64,000 bases of DNA from Myxococcales bacterium (GTDB taxonomy: Bacteria > Myxococcota_A > Polyangia > Haliangiales > Haliangiaceae), in assembly GCA_016717005.1 (NCBI GenBank), contig JADJUF010000001.1:1-64000 (forward strand). Reading direction: 5' to 3'. Below the pieces are notes generated by a model. That model did not search any database and had not been told where the DNA came from. It saw nothing but the letters and a program-made list of their open reading frames with translations. Positions 32,866 to 41,747 of this stretch are shown here, in pieces; the stretch's first letter is position 1; each line of letters starts with the position of its first letter. A program made the translations under genes and the position numbers.

Positions 32866-33147
32866 ATGAACCTGCGCCGCGAAGCCACCAAGACCATCTG
32901 GAAGACCGTCGTGTTCGCCGGCGCCATGCTCGGCACCGCCGCGTGTGGCGGCAAGGCCGCCCCGGCCACCGACACCACCACCAAGACCGCGCAGCCGGCG
33001 CCCGACGAGACCACGCCCGACCCGTGCGCCGACCAGGCGAACCCGTGCGGCGACGACAGCACCGACCCGTGCGCCGACCCGTGCGCCGACCGCATCCGCG
33101 GCGTCAGCGAAGAGGGCGACATGGGCCGCGGCTTCGTCCTGAGCTGA
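32866..33147 (+). CDS. Small Cys-rich lipoprotein with GRGFVLS tail
   Basis: 93 residues. A basic start and hydrophobic segment (TIWKTVVFAGAMLG) end in TAAC, a lipobox. A Thr/Pro/Ala linker leads to DPCADQANPCGDD and TDPCADPCADRIRG, four further Cys in Asp/Pro-Cys-Ala contexts that could bind metal. The last residues are GRGFVLS. The protein at 35392 shares both the IW(K/R)TVV.AGAMLG signal and the GRGF(V/I)LS end but has no Cys core, so the two are related precursors or paralogues with swapped centres. Its own promoter separates it from the Fe-S protein gene. The function is unknown; metal or redox handling is suggested by neighbours. Confidence 0.7.
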   Translation: MNLRREATKTIWKTVVFAGAMLGTAACGGKAAPATDTTTKTAQPAPDETTPDPCADQANPCGDDSTDPCADPCADRIRGVSEEGDMGRGFVLS

Positions 33148-33177
33148 AGAAGGGCGAAGCCCGAGGCTGAGGTTCAG

Positions 33178-33195
33178 AGGGCCTGTCGAGGCCCT
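33178..33195 (+). terminator. Short hairpin after the Cys-rich lipoprotein gene
   Basis: AGGGCCT and AGGCCCT pair around GTCG, about 30 bases past the stop. There is no T tract, so this is tentative. Confidence 0.35.
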
Positions 33196-33308
33196 GGCAG
33201 GTGCAGGGGAACTCGAAGGTCCGCGGTCACGCCGGATCACGTCGGGTCCGCGCTCGATCGAGCCCGGCGCGCGCCGGATCTCGCACGCCGGGGCGGGTGC
33301 CGGCCGGG

Positions 33309-33635
33309 TCAGTCCTCGACCAGCGCGCTGGCGAGGACCTGGAACCGGGTCTGCCCGTCGACCGACGCGATGCCCCAGGGACGCGCGGTGTCGAACCAGA
33401 CGACCTCGCGCCCGGTCGGATCGTGGCCGCGGGCCACGACCTCACCGGCGATCGTGCCGGGCTGCGGGTACGCCGAGCCGGCGTCGAGCGCGCGCGCCGT
33501 GACGATCGGCACCTTCTCGACGAACGCCCAGCGCCGGCCGTCGGCGTCGACGAGCTCGCACGCGACGAACCCGGGCTGATCGTCGCTCACGAAGCCCACG
33601 ACCGCCACGTGGACGCCGCGCCAGGGCGCGGTCAC
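33309..33635 (-). CDS. Conserved small soluble protein of unknown function
   Basis: 108 residues from a GTG at 33635 that overlaps the stop of a short upstream reading frame (GTGA). The core reads VAVVGFVSDDQPGFVACELV, DGRRWAFVEKVPIVTARALD, YPQPGTIAGEVVARG, VVWFDTARPWGIASVDG, TRFQVLASALVED. This order of beta strands resembles a widespread uncharacterised bacterial family of about 100 residues (likeness from memory). There is no signal peptide, so it is cytoplasmic. It faces the other way from the redox genes on each side and may be an older resident of the site. Confidence 0.6.
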   Translation of the reverse strand: MTAPWRGVHVAVVGFVSDDQPGFVACELVDADGRRWAFVEKVPIVTARALDAGSAYPQPGTIAGEVVARGHDPTGREVVWFDTARPWGIASVDGQTRFQVLASALVED

Positions 33636-33688
33636 TCGAACACCGCCGTCGCGCCGAGGACACACCAGTTCGCGACATGCGAGTTCAT
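33632..33688 (-). CDS. Possible 18-residue leader peptide
   Basis: ATG at 33688 with GGGAGG seven bases before it encodes MNSHVANWCVLGATAVFE and stops at TGA, whose first bases overlap the GTG of the next gene. A good ribosome site on so short a frame suggests translational coupling or a regulatory leader for the 33309-33635 gene, but chance cannot be excluded. Confidence 0.4.
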   Translation of the reverse strand: MNSHVANWCVLGATAVFE

Positions 33689-33973
33689 GACGAGCCTCCC
33701 GAGCCTCCTCGGATCCGCACGCTCGCACGGATCCGGACCTCCGTGCGCCGCCGGCGGTTCGCCGGCCCGGCTGACGAGCGCGGTGAATTCCGCCGCGGGC
33801 GTGGCGTCTCATGATCGGACCGCGCCCGCGGCGCCTGCAGCGATCGCACGAGCGGCTGCGGATTCCGCAGACCCATGTGCCGACACCGCCATCCCGGCGA
33901 CGCGCGATCGACGGCTTGCGCGCGCGCTGCGATCCGCGCCACATGGCCCCGGGCTTGCGATGGCGTCCGCACC

Positions 33974-35152
33974 ATGCGAACCCCTCCTCTCGCGCTCTGT
34001 GTCCTGGTCCTCGGTGGTGCGTGCGTCGACGGCGAGCCGGCCGAGCCCGACGCCGCCGGCCCCGATCCCGTCGCCGCGGTGCTCGATCTGCCGGCGGTGA
34101 CCGCGTCGTACCGCGACCCCCTGCCCGCGCACTTCGCGAGCCCGCTGGTCCGGATGATCGACAACACCCCGGCCGACAACCCGATCACCGACGACGGCGC
34201 CACGCTCGGCCGGGTGCTGTTCTACGATCGCGCGCTGTCGGCCAACGGCACGATCGCGTGCGCGAGCTGCCACCTGCAGGCGGCGGGGTTCGCCGATCCC
34301 GAGGCGTTGAGCCGCGGCTTCGACGGCGGCCACACCAGCCGCAACGCGATGAGCGTCTCCGACGCGCGCTTCTACGGCAACGGCCGGTTCTTCTGGGACG
34401 AGCGGGCCGCGACGCTCGAGGAGCAGGTGCTGATGCCGATCCAGAACCCGGTCGAGATGGGCCTGACGCTCGACGAGCTGGTGGCCCGGGTCGCGGCGGC
34501 GCCGTATTACCCGCCGCTGTTCGTGCGCGCGTTCGGCGACGGCGAGGTCACCAGCCCGCGGATCGCCCGGGCGCTGGCCCAGTTCGCGCGGGCGCTGGTG
34601 TCGTACCGGGCGCGCTACGACGTCGAGCTGGCCGCCGCCGGCGACGTGGCCCGGCCGTTCGCCGGGTACACCGCCGAGGAGAACCTCGGCAAGGACCTGT
34701 TCCTGGGCCGGGCCGGGTGCGCCACCTGCCACCTCGCCAGCCCGCCCGGCCCCGGCCCGCGCGCCAACCAGGCGGTGTTCTTCATCGACATCGCCACCAA
34801 CAACGGTCTCGACGCCACCACCGACGTCGGCGACACCGGCAAGGGCGCGGTCACCGGCGTCGCGCGCGACCTGGGCGCGTTCAAGTCGCCGTCGCTGCGC
34901 AACGTCGCGCTGACCGCGCCGTACATGCACGACGGCCGGTTCACGTCGCTCGAGGAGGTGGTCGCGCACTACGACACCGGCGTGCAGCCGCACCCGAACC
35001 TCGATCCGCGCCTGCGCGTGCCCGGCACCGGCGCGCCACGCCGGCTCGGCCTGACCTCGGCCGAGCGCGCGGCGCTGATCGCGTTCCTGTTCACGCTGAC
35101 CGACGACGCGCTCGTGACCGATCCGCGCTTCGCCGATCCGTTCCGGCGGTGA
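33974..35152 (+). CDS. MauG/cytochrome-c-peroxidase-like lipoprotein
   Basis: 392 residues from the ATG at 33974, which gives a signal ending LGGAC (lipobox). Two haem-binding motifs, CASCH near 95 and CATCH near 249, define a dihaem protein. LGRVLFYDRALSANGTIACA precedes the first, and FKSPSLRNVALTAPYMHDGR with the distal Met/His region precedes the C-terminal block SLEEVVAHYDTG. These match bacterial dihaem peroxidases and MauG, which reduce peroxide or oxidise a partner protein in the periplasm. It lies between the two end-matched small proteins and upstream of a diiron protein, so a protein partner nearby is plausible. The longer upstream open frame lacks a signal and is not preferred. 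Confidence 0.9.
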   Translation: MRTPPLALCVLVLGGACVDGEPAEPDAAGPDPVAAVLDLPAVTASYRDPLPAHFASPLVRMIDNTPADNPITDDGATLGRVLFYDRALSANGTIACASCHLQAAGFADPEALSRGFDGGHTSRNAMSVSDARFYGNGRFFWDERAATLEEQVLMPIQNPVEMGLTLDELVARVAAAPYYPPLFVRAFGDGEVTSPRIARALAQFARALVSYRARYDVELAAAGDVARPFAGYTAEENLGKDLFLGRAGCATCHLASPPGPGPRANQAVFFIDIATNNGLDATTDVGDTGKGAVTGVARDLGAFKSPSLRNVALTAPYMHDGRFTSLEEVVAHYDTGVQPHPNLDPRLRVPGTGAPRRLGLTSAERAALIAFLFTLTDDALVTDPRFADPFRR

Positions 35153-35391
35153 CCGTCAGCGCCCGTCGAGCAGGACCGAGGACGCCTGCGGGGTGCTGGC
35201 CCACGCCCGGGACCGGGCGCGCCTCGGTCGACCTCACCGACGGCGCCACGCCCCGGACGCGGCGCTTCGGCCGTGACGACCGCCGCGGTCGCGGTCGCCG
35301 GTGCCGCGTGGGGTCTCGATCGGGGCCCGGGCGCACTCGGGACTGGCTGGCCCTGGCCGCGCCGTGGCACAACCGTGAGCCTGGAGGCTCG

Positions 35392-35862
<471 letters not shown>

Positions 35863-35873
35863 AGTCTCGACCG

Positions 35874-36746
35874 ATGCAGACTGACGACGCGATCGCCGAG
35901 GTCGCCGACGACGTGTTCGAACCCGTCAGCGCGTGGTGGCTGTCGGGCACGCCGCTCGAGCCCGAGCACCACCGCTTGATGCGCCGGCGCCTGACGCCGA
36001 TCCCGTGGGCCGCGACGACCGCAGCCGCGCTCGCGCCCGAGGAGCGCGCGCGCCTGGCCGAGACCTGGACCCGGCGCGCCGCCGCCGAGTACCTGGCGGT
36101 GTCGACGTTCGCGGTGCTGGCGATCGATCTGGTCGCGGCCGCGGCGCCCGCCGACGTGCTGTCCCTGTGCATGCGCGCCGGCATCGACGAGGTCCGCCAC
36201 GCCGAGCTGTGCCTGCGCATGGTCGAGATCTACGCCGGCACGCACATCCTGCCGCCGCCGGGGATGTCGAGCCTGCCTGACGACCCCAAGCGGCCCAAGC
36301 TGCACCAGGCGCTGACCAACGCGATGCTGGTGTCGTGCGTGTCCGAGACCTACGCCACGACCGTGCTGTCGGCGACGCGCGACCAGACCACCGACCCGAC
36401 CGCCGAGGCGGTGCTGACCTCGATCTACTCCGACGAGGTCATGCACGCGCGGCTGGGCTGGTCGTACCTGCGCTACGCGCTCGATCGCGGCGGCGCCGAC
36501 GCGCGCGCGGCCGCGGCGCTGATGGTGCCGGTGGCCCTGCGCGGCAACGCCAACGTGGTCGAGCGCGAGCGCCCGGCCACGATCACCGAGGCGGTCCGCG
36601 GCCACGGCCTGATGACCCCGGCCGAGGAGCGGCAGGTGTTCTCCGCGTGCGTGCGCGAGGTGCTGGTGCCCGGCTTCACGGCGCTCGGCATCGACTGCGG
36701 CACCGCGGTCGACGACTACGGCCCGACCTGGGCGGAGGCCGCGTGA
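35874..36746 (+). CDS. Ferritin-like diiron protein
   Basis: 290 residues, no signal, so cytoplasmic. A four-helix diiron site can be read directly: E72 in AAEYLAVS, E106 and H109 in DEVRHAE, E148 in SETYATT, and E178 and H181 in DEVMHARLGW. That is the E, ExxH, E, ExxH pattern of ferritin-like oxygenases and oxidases. It is longer than ferritins or rubrerythrins and has no rubredoxin Cys. It could store iron, detoxify peroxide or oxidise a small substrate (compare AurF-like N-oxygenases); the sequence alone does not decide. It overlaps the next lipoprotein gene by four bases. Confidence 0.82.
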   Translation: MQTDDAIAEVADDVFEPVSAWWLSGTPLEPEHHRLMRRRLTPIPWAATTAAALAPEERARLAETWTRRAAAEYLAVSTFAVLAIDLVAAAAPADVLSLCMRAGIDEVRHAELCLRMVEIYAGTHILPPPGMSSLPDDPKRPKLHQALTNAMLVSCVSETYATTVLSATRDQTTDPTAEAVLTSIYSDEVMHARLGWSYLRYALDRGGADARAAAALMVPVALRGNANVVERERPATITEAVRGHGLMTPAEERQVFSACVREVLVPGFTALGIDCGTAVDDYGPTWAEAA

Positions 36747-37357
36747 GGGCCGCGCTGATCGCGGCCGCGCTGGCGGTGGCCGGGTGCGGCGCCGGTGCGC
36801 GCAGCAACCCCACCGGCGCGCCGTGGCCGCGGGCGCCGCTGCCGGCGCCCTTGGCCGAGCGGGTGGTCTGGGACTTCGAGCACGCGACCCTGGCCGGCGT
36901 CGATCACTGGATCGAGCAGTTCGACTTCGTCGAGGTCGGCGCGTTCGAGATCCTGCTGCGCCGCTACGACCTGCTCGGGCGCCTGACCGATCTGACCGAC
37001 GCCGAGAAGGCCGCGCTCGCCGCCGAGGACGGCACGCCCTACCCGCCCGAGCGCGAGCGCCGCAACGTCGGTCGGTTCTACAAGCTGCTGGCGCAGCGTA
37101 CCGTCGGCACCGGCGGCTGCACCGCCGGGCCGCCGCGCTGGGGCTACAACCAGCGCATGGGCCAGCCGTTCGAGCCGCTGCCGCCGGGCCACGAGGCCTA
37201 CGAGCCGCTGCGGGTCCGGATCAACGCGCAGCTCGAGGGCGGCGGCGTGATCGGCATCCGCTGCGCCGGCGGACGCGGCGGCCTGGCGCTGGTCTACAGC
37301 CCGCGGCGCAGCGCCCGCGGCTACGCCATCATCACGATCTACGACGACGGCGAGTAG
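36743..37357 (+). CDS. Lipoprotein of unknown function
   Basis: 204 residues from a GTG overlapping the diiron gene's stop. The signal ends VAGC (lipobox). The mature part holds ERVVWDFEHATLAGVDHWIE, a charged helical segment (DLTDAEKAALAAEDGTPYPP) and two Cys (GTGGCTAGPP, GIRCAGG) that could form a disulphide. The C-terminus (GLALVYSPRRSARGYAIITI) is beta-rich. No family was recognised. Strict coupling to the diiron protein implies a shared task despite different compartments. Its 3' end overlaps the convergent patatin gene by 19 bases. Confidence 0.62.
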   Translation: MRAALIAAALAVAGCGAGARSNPTGAPWPRAPLPAPLAERVVWDFEHATLAGVDHWIEQFDFVEVGAFEILLRRYDLLGRLTDLTDAEKAALAAEDGTPYPPERERRNVGRFYKLLAQRTVGTGGCTAGPPRWGYNQRMGQPFEPLPPGHEAYEPLRVRINAQLEGGGVIGIRCAGGRGGLALVYSPRRSARGYAIITIYDDGE

Positions 37358-38108
37358 CCGGCGGCGCGCTCGATCGCCGGCACCGCCGCCCGGGCTGCGG
37401 CCCGGCCCGCCGCGACCGCCGCGGCCATCGCCGCCGGCTCGAGCGTCCACGGGCGCACCGCCAGCGGCGCCGGTGGGTGCACGGTGATGACCCGCACCCC
37501 CGGCGGGGCCAAGGTCGCCGGCCGGATCCGCGGGCCGAACAGCCGCAGGCGCGCGGTGCCGTCGGCGGCCGGCACGATCGCGACGATCGTCGTCGCGCCC
37601 CGGCCGCCACCGCCGCCATCGGCAGGTTGTCGCGGGCGCCGCCGTCGACCACGACCGCGCCGTCGATGCGCACGATCCGGCCGTAGAGCACCGGGATGAA
37701 GCACGAGCCCAGCACCGCGCGGACGAAGTCGGGCTCGCGCCGGCTCGACAGCACCCGGACCTGGCCGTCGCGCAGGCGCGTGACCGTGCACAGCGCCTCG
37801 CCCGGCGCCGCGCGCAGATCGCCATCGCCGAGCGCCGCCGCCAGCGCGTCGCCGACGATCGCGCTCATCGCGAACGGCGAGCGGTTGCGCGCGAGCTGGC
37901 GCCACGCCACGATCGAGCGCCCCGCGACCGCGGTCCACAGCGCCGGCAGCTCGCGGCTGCGCCCGGCGGCGACGCCGGCGGCGATGATCGCGCCCGACGA
38001 CGCGCCCGCCACCAGCCCCGGCGCGACGCCCGCCGCCGCCAGCTCGGCCGCGACCCCGGCCGCGAACGCGGCGCGGTTGGCGCAGCCCTCGAACACCAGC
38101 GCGAGCAC
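37339..38108 (-). pseudogene. Patatin-like phospholipase with a frameshift
   Basis: From the GTG at 38108 the protein starts MLALVFEGCANRAAF, then has the nucleophile elbow GASSGAI near 36-42 and the catalytic Asp motif DGGARDNLP near 157. These are the Ser-Asp dyad of patatin-type lipases. At about 37600, inside a GGCCGGGG stretch, the frame breaks. The other frame carries the natural end: ATTIVAIVPAADGTARL, PPGVRVITVHPPAPL, AAGRAAARAAVPAIERAAGY and a stop at 37339. Both catalytic residues lie before the break, so a truncated product might still fold in part. An assembly indel is as likely as real decay. Confidence 0.72.
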
Positions 38109-38116
38109 CGCGCGCG

Positions 38117-38746
38117 CTACTTGAGCTTGAGCTTGGCGCGGAAGTTCACCAGCAGCGCGGCCTCGATCGCCTGGTAGTGCGTGCCCTGATCGTTGGCGAC
38201 CACGCCCGGCCCGCTCTTGAAGAAGTACCCGCCCGACACCGGCACGACGAAGCCGAGCGAGAACAGCGGGCCCAGGTTCCAGCCGGCGCCGATCTTGGCC
38301 TCGACCACGAAGCCCTTGTCGGTGACCTCGCCGTTGTCGAGCGGCAGCACGACCTGCTGGCCGGTGCCGACGCCGAAGCCGAGCCCGAGGCCCGCCTCGA
38401 AGTAGCCGGCCGGGCGACCGTGGGCCTTGCCCGGCTTGGCGGCCGGCACGCCCAGATCGACGTCGACGTCCATGCCGGTCATGAACTGGGTCCAGGTGCC
38501 CGTGAGCCCGCCGTTGTTGAACTGGTGGTGCTGGACCCAGACGTCGATGAACAGCACCTCGACGCCGACGAGCCCGCCGTAGACACCACCGCGGGCGCCG
38601 GTCTGGAAGGCGTTGTCCTTCTGGTCGCCGGCGACGCCGACGCCGCCACCGCCGCCGCCGTGGGCCTCGAGCCGGAGGCTGAGCAGGTCGGCGTGGGCGG
38701 GTGCGGCGGCCAGGGCGAGCGCGACGAGAGGCAATAAGCGACGCAT
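38117..38746 (-). CDS. Probable outer-membrane beta-barrel protein
   Basis: 209 residues. A signal peptide (LLPLVALALAAAPAHA) is followed by alternating short stretches of hydrophobic and Gly residues, for example GARGGVYGGLVGVEVLFIDV, YFEAGLGLGFGVGTGQQVVL and LGPLFSLGFVVPVSGGYFF. The protein ends in a string of alternating residues, EAALLVNFRAKLKLK, compatible with a last beta strand. This fits a small barrel or an outer-membrane-associated protein. Lys replaces the usual C-terminal Phe, so insertion by the standard route is uncertain. The patatin gene begins nine bases downstream on the same strand; the 57-bp satellite is upstream. Confidence 0.62.
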   Translation of the reverse strand: MRRLLPLVALALAAAPAHADLLSLRLEAHGGGGGGVGVAGDQKDNAFQTGARGGVYGGLVGVEVLFIDVWVQHHQFNNGGLTGTWTQFMTGMDVDVDLGVPAAKPGKAHGRPAGYFEAGLGLGFGVGTGQQVVLPLDNGEVTDKGFVVEAKIGAGWNLGPLFSLGFVVPVSGGYFFKSGPGVVANDQGTHYQAIEAALLVNFRAKLKLK

Positions 38747-38752
38747 CTCCGC

Positions 38753-38758
38753 AGTGTA
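38753..38758 (-). promoter_or_regulatory. Putative -10 element (TACACT), leaderless type
   Basis: TACACT on the minus strand ends six bases before the ATG at 38746. Upstream lies the first unit of the 57-bp satellite. Confidence 0.45.
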
Positions 38759-38771
38759 GCCCGGCGACGTG

Positions 38772-39284
38772 GTCGCCGTCGCGTGGGCGCGGTCACGCTC
38801 TCGGCTGGCGCACGGGGCGATCGACCTGGTCGCCGTCGCGTGGGCGCGGTCACGCGCACGGCTGGCGCACGGGGCGATCGACCTGGTCGCCGTCGCGTGG
38901 GCGCGGTCACGCGCTCGGCTGGCGCACGGGGCGATCGACCTGGTCGCCGTCGCGTGGGCGCGGTCACGCGCACGGCTGGCGCACGGGGCGATCGACCTGG
39001 TCGCCGGCGCGTGGGCGCGGTCACGCGCACGGCTGGCGCACGGGGCGATCGACCTGGTCGCCGGCGCGTGGGCGCGGTCACGCGCACGGCTGGCGCACGG
39101 GGCGATCGACCTGGTCGCCGGCGCGTGGGCGCGGTCACGCGCACGGCTGGCGCACGGGGCGATCGACGTGGTCGCCGTCGCGTGGGCGCGGTCACGCTCT
39201 CGGCTGGCGCACGGGGCGATCGACCTGGTCGCCGGCGCGTGGGCGCGGTCACGCGCTCGGCTGGCGCACCGGGCGATTGACCTG
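38772..39284. repeat. 57-bp satellite, nine tandem copies, between divergent genes
   Basis: Nine head-to-tail units of 57 bases fill most of a 580-base gap with no convincing gene. Differences are confined to a GTC/GGC choice near the start, a GCAC/CTCT/GCTC choice in the middle, and a degenerate ninth copy. Each unit holds the palindrome CGATCG and a GGCGA...TCGCC arm pair spanning the unit junction. Because 57 is divisible by three, frames stay open on both strands, but the reading frames lack start signals and look like a by-product. Confidence 0.9.
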
Positions 39285-39306
39285 CCGCGGGCGAGGTTGC
39301 TACCGT
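39277..39306 (+). promoter_or_regulatory. Promoter: TTGACC, 18-base spacer, TACCGT
   Basis: The -35 lies in the ninth satellite copy, where a C-to-T change turns GATCGACC into GATTGACC. TACCGT is 20 bases before the GTG at 39327, with GAGG in between as a ribosome site. Confidence 0.5.
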
Positions 39307-39326
39307 CGTCGGTCGAGGATCTCGCG

Positions 39327-39896
39327 GTGCCACTACCCGCCGTCGCCCAGGGATCGATCGACCTCGCGTCGGTCCTGATCGGCGTTGCGCTGGTCGTGGT
39401 CGCGCTCGCGGTCGCCTGGGTGTTGCGCCGGCGGACGCCGCCGCCGTCGTTCGATGACGCGCCGCCGCTGCCGCTGCCGCTGCCGCCGCCGCGGTCGCCG
39501 GTGATCGCGGTCGTGCGCTCGGCGCGGCGGATCACCGGCGCCGGCCTCGAGGTCGTGACCTCGGGCATGGTGTGCCCGACCTGCCGGACCGAGTACCCGG
39601 GCATGCTGTACTGCCAGCGCGACGCGCGTCGGCTGGTCCCCGCCGAGGAGATGCTGACCGGCCGCCCCGCCGGGGGCATGTGCACGCGCTGCGGGCGCGC
39701 GTTCGAGCCGGGCATCCGCCGCTGTCCGCACGACGGCGCCGAGCTGGTGCCGCCCAGCGCGTACCACGCGACCCGGCGCCCCGAGCCGCCGCCGACCGGC
39801 GTGCTCGCCAAGGTGTGCCCGGTGTGCCGCCACCGCTACGATCTCACCGCGCGCTTCTGCGGCCGCGACGGCCACGATCTCGTGGTCGTGAACTGA
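39327..39896 (+). CDS. Membrane-anchored protein with three zinc ribbons
   Basis: 189 residues from a GTG with GAGG nine bases upstream. One membrane helix (ASVLIGVALVVVALAVAWVL) lies near 14-33, followed by a Pro/Leu linker. Three short CxxC modules then occur: CPTCRTEYPGMLYCQRD, CTRCGRAFEPGIRRCPHDG and CPVCRHRYDLTARFCGRDG. Each has the CxxC...C.xDG form of zinc-ribbon-like modules that accompany myxobacterial kinases. The open frame could extend back through the satellite, but promoter and ribosome site favour this start. It may act with the zinc-ribbon kinase at 42265 and FHA protein at 44916. Confidence 0.72.
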   Translation: MPLPAVAQGSIDLASVLIGVALVVVALAVAWVLRRRTPPPSFDDAPPLPLPLPPPRSPVIAVVRSARRITGAGLEVVTSGMVCPTCRTEYPGMLYCQRDARRLVPAEEMLTGRPAGGMCTRCGRAFEPGIRRCPHDGAELVPPSAYHATRRPEPPPTGVLAKVCPVCRHRYDLTARFCGRDGHDLVVVN

Positions 39897-39966
39897 ATTT
39901 CGGGGCGGCCCGTCATCGCCGAGCCGGTGCGCGACCGATTGCGGCGCCGGGCCGCGGGCTTTCGGC

Positions 39967-39972
39967 TAAGGT
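39967..39972 (+). promoter_or_regulatory. Putative -10 element (TAAGGT), leaderless type
   Basis: TAAGGT ends nine bases before the ATG at 39982. Confidence 0.45.
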
Positions 39973-39981
39973 GCGCGCGCC

Positions 39982-41691
39982 ATGCCCGACCTGGTGATCG
40001 GCAGCCGCCGAGCCTCACCCCAGCGCGCCCTGCGCGCCACCGGCCTCCTCGGCGGACTGGTCGTGACGGCGTTCGTGGTGGCGTGGTTCATCTACCGGCG
40101 ATCGGTCGCGTACGACGTCCCCAGCGGCGAGCCGACGACCGCGCCGATCGAGCTGGAGCAAGCGGCGGGCGCCGGCGTCCGGCTGCGCTGGGCCGACGCC
40201 AGCCTCGCCTTCCGCGGCAACCTGACGGTGCTCCGGGCGCACGGCGAGCCGTTCGCGATCGGCGCGGCCCAGGGCCGGCTGCTGGCCGCGCGGTTGCCCG
40301 CGATGGCGGCGGCGCTGGCGCCGTCGATCGACGCGCTGGCGGGCTCGGGCGGCTGGTTCGGCGGGCTCACCTCCGGCATGCGCAAGGACTGGCGGCTGCG
40401 CTTCGTCGACGACGGCGTCACCGAGCCGCACCGCCGGGCGCTGGCGGGGCTCACCCGCGGCGCGTCGCAGTCGGGCGTCCGCCTGAGCTACACCGAGGCG
40501 CTGCGCGACGCGGCGGTGCTCGACGTCGGCCTGCCCGCGCCGTGGACCGCGGAGGTCCAGACCCGCAACCTGACGCGGTCGCTGACCGTCGTCGCGCCCC
40601 AGCCCAACGCGGTCGAGCGGCTGTGGGTCGGCCGCAGCTTCGCGCTGCCCGGGGTCGGCGACGGCGGCGAGGCCGCGGCGACGCCGGTGGTCACGTTCGC
40701 CCACCCGACCGGGCGCCAGGCCTGGGCCGGGGTCGGCTGGCCCGGGCTGACCGGCGTCGTCACCGGCGTCAACGCCGCCGGCCTGGTCGTGATGGTGCAC
40801 CCGACCCGGACCCGCGACGTGCGCTCGGCCCGCGGCGCGCTGCCGATCACGCTCCTGGCCCGCGACGTCCTCGAGGAGTGCGCCGACCTCGACGCGGCCA
40901 TCAAGAAGATCGAGGCGACGCCGACGCTCGGCGCCGCCGCGTTCGTGCTGGTCGACGGCGCCCACGGCCACTGGGCCGTGGTCGATCGCAGCCCGACCCG
41001 GTTCGGCGTCCGCCGCGATCCCGTGGTGCGCGCGGTCGGCGACGTGCTCGGTTCGACCGCGTTCGCCGACGACCCCGAGAACGATCGCCAGCGCCGCACG
41101 TCGGCGTCGGTGACGCGGGTCGAGCGCGCCGACAAGCTGGCGCAGGTAGCGCTGGCCGACCCGGCCGCGGTCGCCGACCTGCTGCGCGATCGTCGCTCGC
41201 TCGCCGACGAGGGCCTGGCGCCGGGCCACCGCGGCGCGATCGACGACGTCGCCGCCGCCCACGTGGTCGTGATCGATCCCGCGTCGATGGCGATGTGGGT
41301 CGCCGACGGCGTCGGCGCCGGCGCCCGGATGCGCGGCTTCGACCTGCGCCACGAGCTCCGCGGCGAGGGCGATCGGCCGATCCCGCCCGCGGACCTGCCG
41401 GCCAGCGTCGACGCGAGCGACGGCCAGGCCGAGGCGGTGCGCGCCGGTCGTCGCGAGCTGCGGATCGCGCGCAAGGCCTGGCGCAGCGGCGCGCGCGCGC
41501 GCGCGGCCGAGGCCGTGGCCCGGGCCCGGGCCCTGGCGCCCAACCTGCCCGAGGCGGTGCTGCTGGCCGGCACGATCGCCGACGGTCGCGGCGATCGCGC
41601 GGGCGCGGTCGCCGCGTGGGCGCGCTGGTTCGAGCTCGGCGCCGACGACCCGGGCCTCGCCGCCACGCTCCGCGCCGCCGTGACGCCGTAG
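39982..41691 (+). CDS. C45-like (acyl-CoA:6-APA acyltransferase-type) membrane protein
   Basis: 569 residues. A single helix near 25-40 anchors it. The body resembles peptidase family C45 and related N-terminal-nucleophile proteins: HGEPFAIGAAQGRLLAARLP, GVVTGVNAAGLVVMVHPTR, LLARDVLEECADLDAAIKKI and GAAAFVLVDGAHGHWAVVDR. In active members a Cys before a GR.FD block becomes the nucleophile; here the region reads LTVVAPQPNAVERLWVGRSF with no Cys, so classical self-processing seems unlikely. The last 90 residues are helical with Ala/Arg repeats and may form TPR-like pairs. Function is inferred only at the fold level. It is the first gene in a plus-strand series leading to the kinase. Confidence 0.65.
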   Translation: MPDLVIGSRRASPQRALRATGLLGGLVVTAFVVAWFIYRRSVAYDVPSGEPTTAPIELEQAAGAGVRLRWADASLAFRGNLTVLRAHGEPFAIGAAQGRLLAARLPAMAAALAPSIDALAGSGGWFGGLTSGMRKDWRLRFVDDGVTEPHRRALAGLTRGASQSGVRLSYTEALRDAAVLDVGLPAPWTAEVQTRNLTRSLTVVAPQPNAVERLWVGRSFALPGVGDGGEAAATPVVTFAHPTGRQAWAGVGWPGLTGVVTGVNAAGLVVMVHPTRTRDVRSARGALPITLLARDVLEECADLDAAIKKIEATPTLGAAAFVLVDGAHGHWAVVDRSPTRFGVRRDPVVRAVGDVLGSTAFADDPENDRQRRTSASVTRVERADKLAQVALADPAAVADLLRDRRSLADEGLAPGHRGAIDDVAAAHVVVIDPASMAMWVADGVGAGARMRGFDLRHELRGEGDRPIPPADLPASVDASDGQAEAVRAGRRELRIARKAWRSGARARAAEAVARARALAPNLPEAVLLAGTIADGRGDRAGAVAAWARWFELGADDPGLAATLRAAVTP

Positions 41692-41747
41692 ACCGCGCCG
41701 CCAGATTGTGGTGAAACGGTAGCCATGAGCGAGGGCGCGCCGCGCTG

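Noticed and set aside
38772..39284. CRISPR array
   Set aside because: Units are directly abutted, with no unique spacers and no cas gene nearby.
38769..39326. Repeat protein of 19-residue units in the satellite
   Set aside because: The frame is open on both strands because the unit length is divisible by three; there is no start signal, and a promoter lies inside the last unit.
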